A stretch of 64,000 nucleotides of DNA from Bin55 sp963664665 (GTDB lineage Bacteria > Pseudomonadota > Gammaproteobacteria > Pseudomonadales > Azotimanducaceae): positions 806,001 through 870,000 of the forward strand of contig CAXXMH010000004.1 of the NCBI GenBank assembly GCA_963664665.2. The letters are read 5' to 3'. Below, one piece after another: positions 17,830 through 26,275 of this stretch. The notes beneath the pieces were generated by a model, which was not told the origin of the DNA, did no database searches, and saw only the letters and a list, made by a program, of their open reading frames with translations. Every line of letters begins with the position of its first letter. Position 1 is the first letter of the stretch. A program made the translations under genes and the position numbers.

Positions 17830-19371
17830 ATGAATGGTGCTGAGAGTCTGATCAGAACGTTAGTGAATCACGGCATTACCCAGTGCTTCGCGAATCCAGG
17901 AACATCTGAGATGCACCTCGTACAAGCAATCGATCGAGTGAGTGAATTCAATGCAAGTCTTTGTCTATTTGAAGGAGTGTGTAGCGGTGCCGCCGACGGC
18001 TATGCTCGGATGACGGGAATTCCAGCTACGACGCTACTTCACCTCGGTGCAGGATTGGGAAATGGGATCGCGAATCTGCATAACTGTCGCCGTGCAGCGA
18101 CGCCTCTGATCAACATCATCGGGGACCATGCGATCCACCATTCAGCATATGACGCGCCACTGACATCGGACGTTGAAGCTGTCGCGAAGCCTGTTTCGAG
18201 TTGGATTCGATCCTCACGTACATCTAATGGCGTAGGGCTTGATGCTGCAGACGCTGCACACGCGGCTATGGGAAACCAACCTGACCCCAATGGAAACATC
18301 GCCACCTTGGTCTTACCAACTGATTGTGCCTGGGCAGCAGGTGTCGAGCAACCACAATCTCGACCATTTGCGGAACGTGCGAAGGTTCAGCGTGACGTGA
18401 TCCATGCTGTCGCGAGCGAGATCGACGCTAACACGGTTCTGTTAATAGACGGCAATGCGTTAACTGAGGATGGCATTCGAGCTGCGGGTCGTATCGCCTT
18501 GAAAACTCAGTGTGCGTTATTCACTCCGACGTTTCCCGCCCGCGTCGAAGCGGGCCCCCACCTTCCTTCCGTTAATCGCTTACCGTATTTCCCGGAACAC
18601 GTACTTGCGACGTTAGAAGGGAAGTCGAAGTTAGTACTCGCAGGAGGTGGTTTACCGGTAAGTTTCTTCGCATATCAAGACCAGCCAAGTGCGTTGGTGC
18701 CCGACGATTGTGAAGTCATACATCTAGCGCATCGACATGAAGACGTGGCGGACGCGCTACTTCAAGTAGCCGAGAATATCGGCGCGAGAGACTATGCGCC
18801 ATTAGAAAAAGAAAGACCTGAATGTCCTGTCGGACGCCTCGGCGCACGTACGATCGGACAAGCGCTCGCGGCATTAGCGCCTCACGGGAGCATCGTCTCC
18901 GTAGATTCTGGGGGCGGTGGGGCAGCTTACGACGTTATGCGTGGTTGCGTAAGTCACACATGGCTAAACCTAACGGGTGGTTCAATCGGCGACGGTGGGC
19001 CGGTAGCTGTCGGTGCTGCAATTGCGTGTCCAGAGCGTCCTGTATTCGCGCTCCTCGGTGATGGGGGAGCCATGTACACACTTCAGTATCTTTGGACCGC
19101 AGCGCGAGAGAACTTAAACATAACCTCCGTGATATTCTCGAATCGTCAATACAACATTCTTGAAGTTGAGTACCTTCGTTTGGGAGTCAATCAGATTGGC
19201 GATCGCGCCGCTTCATTGTTCGACTTGAGCGAGCCTTCGCTTGATTGGGTAGCCTTGGCGCAAGGTCAGGGCGTTCCGGGAAGTAAGGCGACCACTAGCG
19301 AAGAATTCACAGCTGCGCTTGAGACTGCGTTGGCGTGCGACGGTCCGTACTTGATCGAAGCAGCTATCTAG
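17830..19371 (+). CDS. thiamine-diphosphate-dependent enzyme (acetolactate synthase-like)
   Basis: A 513-residue TPP enzyme of the IlvB/benzoylformate decarboxylase group. The N-terminal domain has CFANPGTSEMH and the catalytic Glu in LFEGVCSGAADGYARM. The C-terminal domain has the TPP motif beginning LLGDGGAMYTLQ and ending in NRQYNIL. It is shorter than biosynthetic acetolactate synthase and no regulatory subunit (ilvH) follows. It is therefore more likely a catabolic decarboxylase or carboligase than the branched-chain enzyme. No operon partner directly follows; an LDH2-type dehydrogenase starts 280 bases downstream on the same strand. Confidence 0.85.
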   Translation: MNGAESLIRTLVNHGITQCFANPGTSEMHLVQAIDRVSEFNASLCLFEGVCSGAADGYARMTGIPATTLLHLGAGLGNGIANLHNCRRAATPLINIIGDHAIHHSAYDAPLTSDVEAVAKPVSSWIRSSRTSNGVGLDAADAAHAAMGNQPDPNGNIATLVLPTDCAWAAGVEQPQSRPFAERAKVQRDVIHAVASEIDANTVLLIDGNALTEDGIRAAGRIALKTQCALFTPTFPARVEAGPHLPSVNRLPYFPEHVLATLEGKSKLVLAGGGLPVSFFAYQDQPSALVPDDCEVIHLAHRHEDVADALLQVAENIGARDYAPLEKERPECPVGRLGARTIGQALAALAPHGSIVSVDSGGGGAAYDVMRGCVSHTWLNLTGGSIGDGGPVAVGAAIACPERPVFALLGDGGAMYTLQYLWTAARENLNITSVIFSNRQYNILEVEYLRLGVNQIGDRAASLFDLSEPSLDWVALAQGQGVPGSKATTSEEFTAALETALACDGPYLIEAAI

Positions 19372-19653
19372 GATAGGTTTTGTTAAATCTAGCCGTGACC
19401 GAACTTTACATCTAACGTGGCGCAATTGTCGGCTTGCCTCGGGGTGTGAAAAACCCATTTCGTTTATTCGAAGGTCACTTTGAAACAAGCTTTGTAACTC
19501 AAGATCTGCTGAACTGCTGCGTTTTGATGGCGTTTATTCATTGGTTGTTCGAACGGATAACCGCTGACCCATAAGCGATTGAGCATGTTTCCTACGCCCT
19601 GACAATCGGTAATTTCGAAACTAAAATGCCCGCTTCGCTGAACGAGACCCACC

Positions 19654-20730
19654 ATGCTTGACCGATTTAAAGTTCCCGACGACATCGCGGTGCGCGTGAA
19701 ACAGGAAGACATGCGCCATGTGGTCGAGGGTATTTTCAAATCATTCGAGATGCCGGAAGCGGAGGCAGAGGCTGCCGCAGACGTGCTGATGTATGCCGAT
19801 ATTCGCGGCATCGACTCGCACGGAGTCTCCAACATGATGCGCGCTTACGTCGCGGGATTTCGGGCGGGCCAGATTAATCCTACGGCGAATTTAAGCCGCA
19901 CACTGGACCATGTCGCGGCGCTTAACTTTGACTGCGATCGCGGTCTAGGGCTTGCGCAAAGCAGGGAAATGATGCTCGCGGTCTGCGAACGTGCGAAGGA
20001 AACTGGCGTGGCAGTAGCGACAGCCTTCAATGGCCGTCACTACGGCGCATGCGCTTACTACGCACATGTTGGTCTCGACCATGACATGGTGGGGATTTCA
20101 ATGACCGCCGGTGGATTGCTGGTTGCACCAACCCAGGGTGCAGAACGGATGTTGGGGTTAAACCCTCTAGGTATCGGCGCGCCAGCGGATAAAGAAGTAC
20201 CTTTCATATTTGACGCTTCGATGAGCTCCGTCGCTGGCAACAAAATCGAACTCCTGCGTCGGGTCGGTGGGCACGTTCTACCTGGTTGGGTAACGGATGC
20301 GGACGGAAATCCTGTAATGGATGAGACGCAGGTTCCCCAAGATTTCATGATGTTGCCTTTGGGTGGTACAAGGGAAATCGGTTCGCACAAGGGATTTGGT
20401 CTCAGTTTCATGATTGAAATTCTTTGCGGCATGCTGCAAGGCACTGGTGGTGGTCCGCATCGTCGGAAAGGCGTTGCTCATTACTTCATGGCAATCGATG
20501 TTTCAAGGTTCACGGATCTTGACGGTTTCAAAAAGGACATGGACGACTACCTCCGATCCATACTTGAATGCAAACCAGCGCCAGGTGAAACGCGTGTTGT
20601 ATATCCAGGCTATCCAGAGTACGAAGCGGAGCTTGATCGTCGAGAACTTGGAATTCCCTATCACCCGGAAGTCATCGAATGGTTCAAGAAAACGACTAAT
20701 GAACTTGGCATTGACAACAATCTACCTTGA
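19654..20730 (+). CDS. LDH2/MDH2-type NAD(P)-dependent oxidoreductase
   Basis: A 358-residue member of the malate/L-lactate dehydrogenase type 2 family (YbiC, AllD, ComC). It has the signature RGIDSHGVSNMMR around residue 51 with the catalytic His, GRHYGACAYYA around residue 128 and LGLNPLGIGAP around residue 167. These enzymes oxidise 2-hydroxy acids such as malate, sulfolactate or ureidoglycolate, and the specific acid is not predictable here. It follows the TPP enzyme and precedes adk by 42 bases, and may share a transcript with either. Confidence 0.88.
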   Translation: MLDRFKVPDDIAVRVKQEDMRHVVEGIFKSFEMPEAEAEAAADVLMYADIRGIDSHGVSNMMRAYVAGFRAGQINPTANLSRTLDHVAALNFDCDRGLGLAQSREMMLAVCERAKETGVAVATAFNGRHYGACAYYAHVGLDHDMVGISMTAGGLLVAPTQGAERMLGLNPLGIGAPADKEVPFIFDASMSSVAGNKIELLRRVGGHVLPGWVTDADGNPVMDETQVPQDFMMLPLGGTREIGSHKGFGLSFMIEILCGMLQGTGGGPHRRKGVAHYFMAIDVSRFTDLDGFKKDMDDYLRSILECKPAPGETRVVYPGYPEYEAELDRRELGIPYHPEVIEWFKKTTNELGIDNNLP

Positions 20731-20772
20731 TCGACCAGTCGAATATCGAAATCACGCTGTTAGGGTAGATTG

Positions 20773-21417
20773 ATGAACGTTGTACTGTTAGGACCTCCTG
20801 GTTCGGGAAAGGGCACGCAAGCACAATTCATCGTCGAGGAGTTCGGCATTCCTCAAATCTCCACCGGTGACATGCTTCGTTCAGCCGTCGCGGCTGGCAC
20901 GGAGCTCGGACTTGCAGCGAAAAAGGTGATGGACGCGGGGGATTTGGTATTCGACGAGATCATTTTGGGTTTAGTTGCCGAACGAGTACGGGAGCCCGAT
21001 TGCGTTCGCGGTGCATTGTTTGACGGCTTCCCGAGAACGTTACCGCAAGCTCATGGGATGGCTCAAATTGATGTCAATGTCGACGCGGTCGTTGAGCTTA
21101 TTGTTCGAGATGACGTGGTAGTTGAACGCATTAGCGGACGTCGCGTTCATCAACCCAGTGGTCGCGTATATCACGTTGCCTTTAACCCGCCAAAAGTTGC
21201 GGACCAAGACGACGTAACGGGCGAGGCACTAATTCAAAGACCAGACGACACGGAAGACACGGTTCGCGAGCGATTGGCGGTATATCAACGCCAAACGGCG
21301 CCGTTAATCGACCACTACAAACAGAGCGCGGCAACATACTTCGAAACTGACGGAACTGCTAGCGTGGACGCAATCTGTGTCGCAGTCTGTGACTTTTTGA
21401 GAACCGTCGCGACTTAA
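20773..21417 (+). CDS. adk: adenylate kinase
   Basis: Interconverts ATP + AMP and 2 ADP. At 214 residues it has the usual length of the long form. It has the P-loop LGPPGSGKGTQA, the AMP site STGDMLR, FDGFPRT and the LID segment from about residue 120 (SGRRVHQPSGRVYHV), which lacks the zinc cysteines, as in most Gram-negatives. The ATG at 20773 follows AGGG at 20762-20765 with 7 bases between; an overlapping TTG at 20770 is not needed. The stop overlaps that of convergent moeA by 4 bases. Confidence 0.97.
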   Translation: MNVVLLGPPGSGKGTQAQFIVEEFGIPQISTGDMLRSAVAAGTELGLAAKKVMDAGDLVFDEIILGLVAERVREPDCVRGALFDGFPRTLPQAHGMAQIDVNVDAVVELIVRDDVVVERISGRRVHQPSGRVYHVAFNPPKVADQDDVTGEALIQRPDDTEDTVRERLAVYQRQTAPLIDHYKQSAATYFETDGTASVDAICVAVCDFLRTVAT

Positions 21418-22658
21418 CGCCTGACTGCGTTGTGGACGAGGTGATGAGCCTCCTCTGGTAACAAGAGCACATCTACGACTTCGTCGGCTCGTATCGATTC
21501 GACTGTCTCTGGGACCACAATCAGGCAATTTGCTGCAGCCAACGTAGACAGTCGATTCGAGCTTTGATCGCCAGCAGGTCGTACGACCAACTGATCGCCA
21601 GCACGCGAGAGGATGCCTCGTTGGTATTCACGTCGCCCCCTCGAATGACGTAACTTTTCAGTTAATACGGCTGGAATAGAGAGCGGCTCTGTGAGCGCGA
21701 CGCCGCTAAGCGCATCTACCGATTTTGCGACGAACAATAAGTACGTCACGATGGTCGATACTGGATTTCCGGGCAATCCGAGAAACAGTGTTCCATCAAG
21801 TTTTCCGACTGCAATTGGCTTGCCAGGTTTCAGCGCAACATTCCAAAACGTCAACTCGCCGAGTTTCTCAATCACGGGACGTACGAAGTCAGCGTCTCCA
21901 ACAGACACGCCTCCACTCGTCACCACGAGGTCGACGTTTGGAGAAGCACTGTGAATCGCTGTTTCGATTGCGTCTGGATCGTCTGGAAGACGACCCAAGT
22001 CGATGATTTCAACGGGTTTCACACGAAGAAGCTCCTTCAATGCCGTGCGGTTTGAGTCGTAGATCTGACCCCGCGTTAAGGGTTCTCCGGGGTCTTGAAG
22101 TTCATCGCCGGTTGAGAACAACGCCACTCGAATGAGACGAACGACTTCAACCGTTGCCACGCCGCACGCTGCTAACCAACTGATTTCGAATGCACCTAAC
22201 TTCGTGCCTCTTACGAGTAGGAGTTCCTCTTCTGCGACGTCGTGACCAATTCGACGAATGTTGTCACCGCGTGAAACCGCTTGTTTAAGGAAGATTTTTT
22301 CGCCATCCCGGTCGACATCTTCTTGAAGCACGACGGCATCGGTCCAATCTGGAACCACAGCGCCGGTGAATATTCGCACCGCCGTTTGTCGCGGACTCAC
22401 GCCTTCATAAGGTTGACCTGCGTAGCTGGTGCCGACTACATCGAATGTCGAACCAATCCTCTCGCATTCGGAGGATCGTAATGCGTAACCGTCCATTGCC
22501 GAACTATTGAACGGCGGTAATGAAACTGGCGCAACCACATTTTGTGCCAGGACACGATTAGCCGCGTCGTCGATCGACAAAGATTCGATCCCTTGAACTG
22601 CGTCAATCGAAGCCGCTAGCTGAGCAACGGCGTCATCAATGGTTAGCATATCGGGCAT
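21414..22658 (-). CDS. moeA: molybdopterin molybdenumtransferase
   Basis: Inserts molybdate into adenylyl-molybdopterin, the last step of Mo-cofactor synthesis. At 414 residues it shows PPFNSSAMDGYALRS near residue 47, GDNIRRIGHDV, FSTGDEL, the GGVSVGDADFV motif around residue 248 and LPGNPVS near residue 300. The final segments (CLIVVPETVESIRADEVVDVLLL) are those of domain IV. No moaA-E or mobA gene is nearby. The proposed ATG at 22658 overlaps the start codon of divergent tsaB; an ATG three codons in (22649) is an alternative that would leave only a few bases between the two. Confidence 0.95.
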   Translation of the reverse strand: MPDMLTIDDAVAQLAASIDAVQGIESLSIDDAANRVLAQNVVAPVSLPPFNSSAMDGYALRSSECERIGSTFDVVGTSYAGQPYEGVSPRQTAVRIFTGAVVPDWTDAVVLQEDVDRDGEKIFLKQAVSRGDNIRRIGHDVAEEELLLVRGTKLGAFEISWLAACGVATVEVVRLIRVALFSTGDELQDPGEPLTRGQIYDSNRTALKELLRVKPVEIIDLGRLPDDPDAIETAIHSASPNVDLVVTSGGVSVGDADFVRPVIEKLGELTFWNVALKPGKPIAVGKLDGTLFLGLPGNPVSTIVTYLLFVAKSVDALSGVALTEPLSIPAVLTEKLRHSRGRREYQRGILSRAGDQLVVRPAGDQSSNRLSTLAAANCLIVVPETVESIRADEVVDVLLLPEEAHHLVHNAVRR

Positions 22659-23262
22659 GTCTGTGATTCTTGCGCTTGAGACAACCTCTGATGTATGTGC
22701 TGTTGCTTTAGGAACCGTTGAGAGCTACGTTCTTGAGTCGTGCAACGCACCGAGAGAACACAATAAGCGAATATTGCCGATGATAGATGCGGCATGTGCA
22801 AGTTTAGGCATCGATCGACAGGCGATTGCTTGCGTCGCATTTTCAGCGGGACCTGGTTCGTTCACGGGCGTACGGCTTGGCGCGGCGGTTGCTCAAGGCG
22901 TTGCGACCGGAACCAATGCGCAAATCTACGGTGCACCTACAAGTCTGTGCATGGGCCAAAAGGTGTTTCGGATAACACGACGGACAGGGGAGTTTGTTGT
23001 TCAACGTATCTCACGCCGCGATCTAGTCTATGAAGCGCGATTGAATCACGACGGCGAACACTGTCGCTTCGTATCTACCGATCGACTCGTCAAACAGCAT
23101 GAATTCGACGGTTCGTGTCAAGTGTTTCATGACACGTTGGTACCGCTATGTGCGTTTGACGTAATGGCATTGGCCACGCGACACGAATTAGATTGGCAGT
23201 CACCTGCTCATGCATTGCCGATTTACGTAGAAGGCGACCATCCATGGCGGCCGACGAGTTAA
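22657..23262 (+). CDS. tsaB: tRNA threonylcarbamoyladenosine synthase component TsaB
   Basis: Part of the TsaBDE complex that puts t6A at position 37 of ANN-decoding tRNAs; TsaB is the inactive ASKHA-fold partner of TsaD. It begins MSVILALETTSDVCAVA, with AFSAGPGSFTGVRLG around residue 63. At 201 residues it is slightly shorter than E. coli TsaB. I start at ATG 22657 because MxxILALETT is the family N-terminus; an in-frame ATG at 22639 adds six residues and lies inside moeA. It overlaps rsmJ by 19 bases at the 3' end. Confidence 0.92.
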   Translation: MSVILALETTSDVCAVALGTVESYVLESCNAPREHNKRILPMIDAACASLGIDRQAIACVAFSAGPGSFTGVRLGAAVAQGVATGTNAQIYGAPTSLCMGQKVFRITRRTGEFVVQRISRRDLVYEARLNHDGEHCRFVSTDRLVKQHEFDGSCQVFHDTLVPLCAFDVMALATRHELDWQSPAHALPIYVEGDHPWRPTS

Positions 23263-23960
23263 GGTCCGAGCTTGCGATATTCGGAGATCCTGATGATCGT
23301 CGGTCAGTTTCGCTCGCTGAGAATCTAAAAGTCGCGCTCAAACCGCGTGTCGACGCACCGGACACGTGGCACCTTGTCGTGGCAGGCGGCAATTTAGAGA
23401 TCTCTGGACCTAACGGCGTTAGGTTTGCGCTGAGTGAAGCCGAAATAGAACAGCGACTCATCGGATTTTCGCAGAGTAGCCTGGCAAAGGCATGCTCGGC
23501 ATCGAGAATGCCGCGGATTTTCGATGCGCTGAGCGGCTGGGGTACAGACGGTTTGACACTAAGTATGTTTGGCTGTGAAGTCGTTAGTTGCGAAATCAAT
23601 CCGCTCGTTGCGACGCTGAGTCGGAATCGGGTCTTGACGATGGCACCTGAGATGCTAGTTCTATGCTGCGATGCAAATGACTACCTGCGCTGCGGAAGCC
23701 ATCACTTTGACGTCATCTACCTTGATGCAATGTTTCCGGAACATCCGACAGGTGCTCGACCGAGTAAGTCTCTCCAGGTTCTTGCTGCATTAGCAGAGAA
23801 TTGCGATTTAAGTCAAACGCTCAAGCTTGCACGGCATGTTGCAACAGACCGTGTTGTGGTCAAAAGGAGAAGAAACCAAGCGCCCGAAGACGAGAAACCA
23901 GCGTGGTCTGTGGAAGGCAAGACCGTGAGATTCGACGTCTACCGTTCGGCGTCGATGTAG
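23244..23960 (+). CDS. rsmJ: 16S rRNA (guanine-1516-N2) methyltransferase RsmJ
   Basis: An SAM-dependent methyltransferase acting on 16S rRNA G1516. The SAM site reads FDALSGWGTDGLTLSMFGCEV, then CEINPLVA, and the catalytic-region motif is VIYLDAMFPEH, in place of the LDPMFP of E. coli RsmJ. The ATG at 23244 (MAADELRSEL) lies inside the end of tsaB and gives 238 residues, close to the family length; longer starts would add residues with no match. Its 3' end overlaps convergent plsB by 22 bases. Confidence 0.9.
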   Translation: MAADELRSELAIFGDPDDRRSVSLAENLKVALKPRVDAPDTWHLVVAGGNLEISGPNGVRFALSEAEIEQRLIGFSQSSLAKACSASRMPRIFDALSGWGTDGLTLSMFGCEVVSCEINPLVATLSRNRVLTMAPEMLVLCCDANDYLRCGSHHFDVIYLDAMFPEHPTGARPSKSLQVLAALAENCDLSQTLKLARHVATDRVVVKRRRNQAPEDEKPAWSVEGKTVRFDVYRSASM

Positions 23961-26275
23961 TTCTGCAACTCACTTCTGAACGCCGAATCTACTGCGACGG
24001 TTGAACGTCGTTGAATGACAATCAGTCGCGGCGAAGGACCTAGCATATTGTCAGAATCACGCTCGATCAGGCCAGCACGAACTAATTGGTTGAGAAATGT
24101 CTCGAAGAACCGCAAATCGAAGGAGACCATGGCATCTGCATGTCGCGCACGAGCTACTCGTCGCACCAGTGTGAATGATCTGTCAACAAGTTCTTGGCTG
24201 CTCAATGTGTAAGGCTCGAATGTGATCACACACGTGATCATCGCGTACATGCACTCCAACACAGGCATGATCAGATTTGCTAAACCTCGAATGTCTGCGT
24301 CAGAAGTTTCATAGGGTGGCGTTGCTTCCAGTAACTCTTCGTCGTCCTCACGGATCAATTGCGCGTTTCTGAAATGCGTCAACCAGCGTTTGACCGCACA
24401 CAGTTCCATTGGAAATTTGAGGACGGCGGCGACGTGAGGTAATAGACCAGCCACCTGCCGGATAACCTCAAGTCTAGATGTAGGTTCTGCCTGATTTAGA
24501 AGAACCACCGCAACGATTGAGGGGGTTGCCAGCGTATGCAGGATATTGTTCCTGAACCACGCCAGATTTGCGAGTGTTTCGTTTGTAACGATGACTTGTT
24601 GATCATCGATGCGATAAAAACCAAGTTCACTGACATGCGCAACAATGTCGCTTGCGTTGTCAGTAGAAACGGTGTGGGAGTGTTTCAGCGATTCAACGCG
24701 AATTAAGCCGCGGACGAAATCAATTCGTTCTGCCAGTCGGTCGAACGAGACAGTCCCCGTACCGAAGCTGAATATCGCAGTTGCGATAAGGTTGGTCGGA
24801 CTAAGTATGGCATTGTCGTTGATCGCATGAACAATACGCGTCGCGATGGTGCGAAGGCTACCGGAGTCGTCGCTTGGCTTCGTAGTCAAGTCTCTGAGTT
24901 CAAGTGGTTCACCCAGGGTAACTTGGAGTAGACCCAATCTCTGACGAAACAACTTTATGGCGCTAAACGCGTCGCGTAGACTCTCACTACGCTTCGACTC
25001 GCCTAGCAATTCCGCGCGGTAGCTTTCGCTCTCGATCAGTCGTTCATACGCAGTGTAGACAGGTACGAGCGCGATCGGTCGAGTCGGTTCACGCTCCTGT
25101 ATTTCAATAATCATCTGGAGAAGCCCCAACCGCGGTTCAAGTGTCCAACCAGGTCGACTCCGTGTTCCTTCGATGAAAAATTCAATGGAGTGGCCGGCGT
25201 TTAAAAGCAACAAGACGTAGTCCGCAAGTAGTGTCCGATACTCTGGATCGTCGCGGTAGCTTCGTCGCATAAAGAACGCACCGCATCGCCGCAGTAGACT
25301 ACCAAGAATCGGCAGGTCCAGGTTGTCACCCGCTGCAATATGCGGAATTGCGATCCCTTTCACGAAAAGCAGATAACTCAGAATGAGGTAGTCGATGTGG
25401 GATCGATGATTAGGCAGATAAATGATGGTGTGCGTAGTCGCCAGGTCATGGGTTCGATCCACATGCAAGAGTTCAACACGGTCGTACACTCTTCGCCAGA
25501 ACACGTCAAGCACGCCCTTGAGCACGCGCATCGCAGGATAGGACTGATTGGCGACTAATCGCTTCGCCATCTTGCGGCGTCGGACAATTTGCTTCGAATC
25601 GTGTTGACCTTGCGAGGCTAGTTGACGAATGACTGCCTTGCGCGTTACAAGGACTGGACCAAGCGCTGCGACTCGCTCAGATTTGAAGGTTGTTCGAAGA
25701 ATCCGAGCGATATGCCTGAGGTTTGCAGGCACGGATCGACTATCGATGCATTCGGATCGCCAATCGATAGGCTGATGTATGTGAACGAGAATATCGGAGC
25801 GTACAAACACGAGACCGAGTGCGCGACGTAATCCACTCGACGCACGCCAATCTTCAGATACGATCCCTCGCGTTAGAGAACCGACTTTCGCGTTTGTACG
25901 ACCCCAATAGATGCTCACAGGCACGAGCGTGACGTATGGCGCGGAGTCGTCGACTAATCTCGCTTGAATCCGTTGCATTCGTTCCGAAAATCGGTACATC
26001 GTCACTCTTCCGCGCACACCTACCGCACGAAAGAGGAAGAAGAATCGTCGTTTTTCGCTGACCTCATCAAAAGTAGCGAGTGGATCCACGAGACGGCGTT
26101 GCTTAGCAACCAGATCAAGCACGATTAGGTCGAACAGCGAACGTCTTTCGAGCACATAAACGATTTGATTCGAATCTTCACCCGCCGATCCAGTTATCAC
26201 TGGACGCACTGCAAAGCGCAAGATGCCACGGAGGAACTGGTAGCTAAGTTGCTTGAAGATTCTCCAAGCTGTCAG
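23939..26275 (-). CDS. plsB: glycerol-3-phosphate acyltransferase
   Basis: Membrane-associated enzyme that acylates sn-1 of glycerol-3-phosphate, the first step to phospholipid. It has the acyltransferase motif I NHRSHIDY with His and Asp, AAGDNLDLPILGSLLRRCGAFF, motif III FIEGTRSRPG and motif IV IALVPVYTAYE. Residues before the TTG at 26221 (AWRIFKQLSYQFLRGI) clearly match the PlsB N-terminus. I therefore place the start at CTG 26275, whose CTG overlaps the gspD stop as CTGA, with an AAAGG stretch about 9 bases upstream. That gives 778 residues against about 807 in E. coli. The start is an inference; the gene is certain. Confidence 0.93.
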   Translation of the reverse strand: MTAWRIFKQLSYQFLRGILRFAVRPVITGSAGEDSNQIVYVLERRSLFDLIVLDLVAKQRRLVDPLATFDEVSEKRRFFFLFRAVGVRGRVTMYRFSERMQRIQARLVDDSAPYVTLVPVSIYWGRTNAKVGSLTRGIVSEDWRASSGLRRALGLVFVRSDILVHIHQPIDWRSECIDSRSVPANLRHIARILRTTFKSERVAALGPVLVTRKAVIRQLASQGQHDSKQIVRRRKMAKRLVANQSYPAMRVLKGVLDVFWRRVYDRVELLHVDRTHDLATTHTIIYLPNHRSHIDYLILSYLLFVKGIAIPHIAAGDNLDLPILGSLLRRCGAFFMRRSYRDDPEYRTLLADYVLLLLNAGHSIEFFIEGTRSRPGWTLEPRLGLLQMIIEIQEREPTRPIALVPVYTAYERLIESESYRAELLGESKRSESLRDAFSAIKLFRQRLGLLQVTLGEPLELRDLTTKPSDDSGSLRTIATRIVHAINDNAILSPTNLIATAIFSFGTGTVSFDRLAERIDFVRGLIRVESLKHSHTVSTDNASDIVAHVSELGFYRIDDQQVIVTNETLANLAWFRNNILHTLATPSIVAVVLLNQAEPTSRLEVIRQVAGLLPHVAAVLKFPMELCAVKRWLTHFRNAQLIREDDEELLEATPPYETSDADIRGLANLIMPVLECMYAMITCVITFEPYTLSSQELVDRSFTLVRRVARARHADAMVSFDLRFFETFLNQLVRAGLIERDSDNMLGPSPRLIVIQRRSTVAVDSAFRSELQNYIDAER

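Noticed and set aside
19372..19653. A minus-strand protein in the gap before the LDH2-type gene (19464-19835).
   Set aside because: Most of it is antisense to the start of the dehydrogenase and is Ser/Ala-rich from codon mirroring; no real gene is supported.
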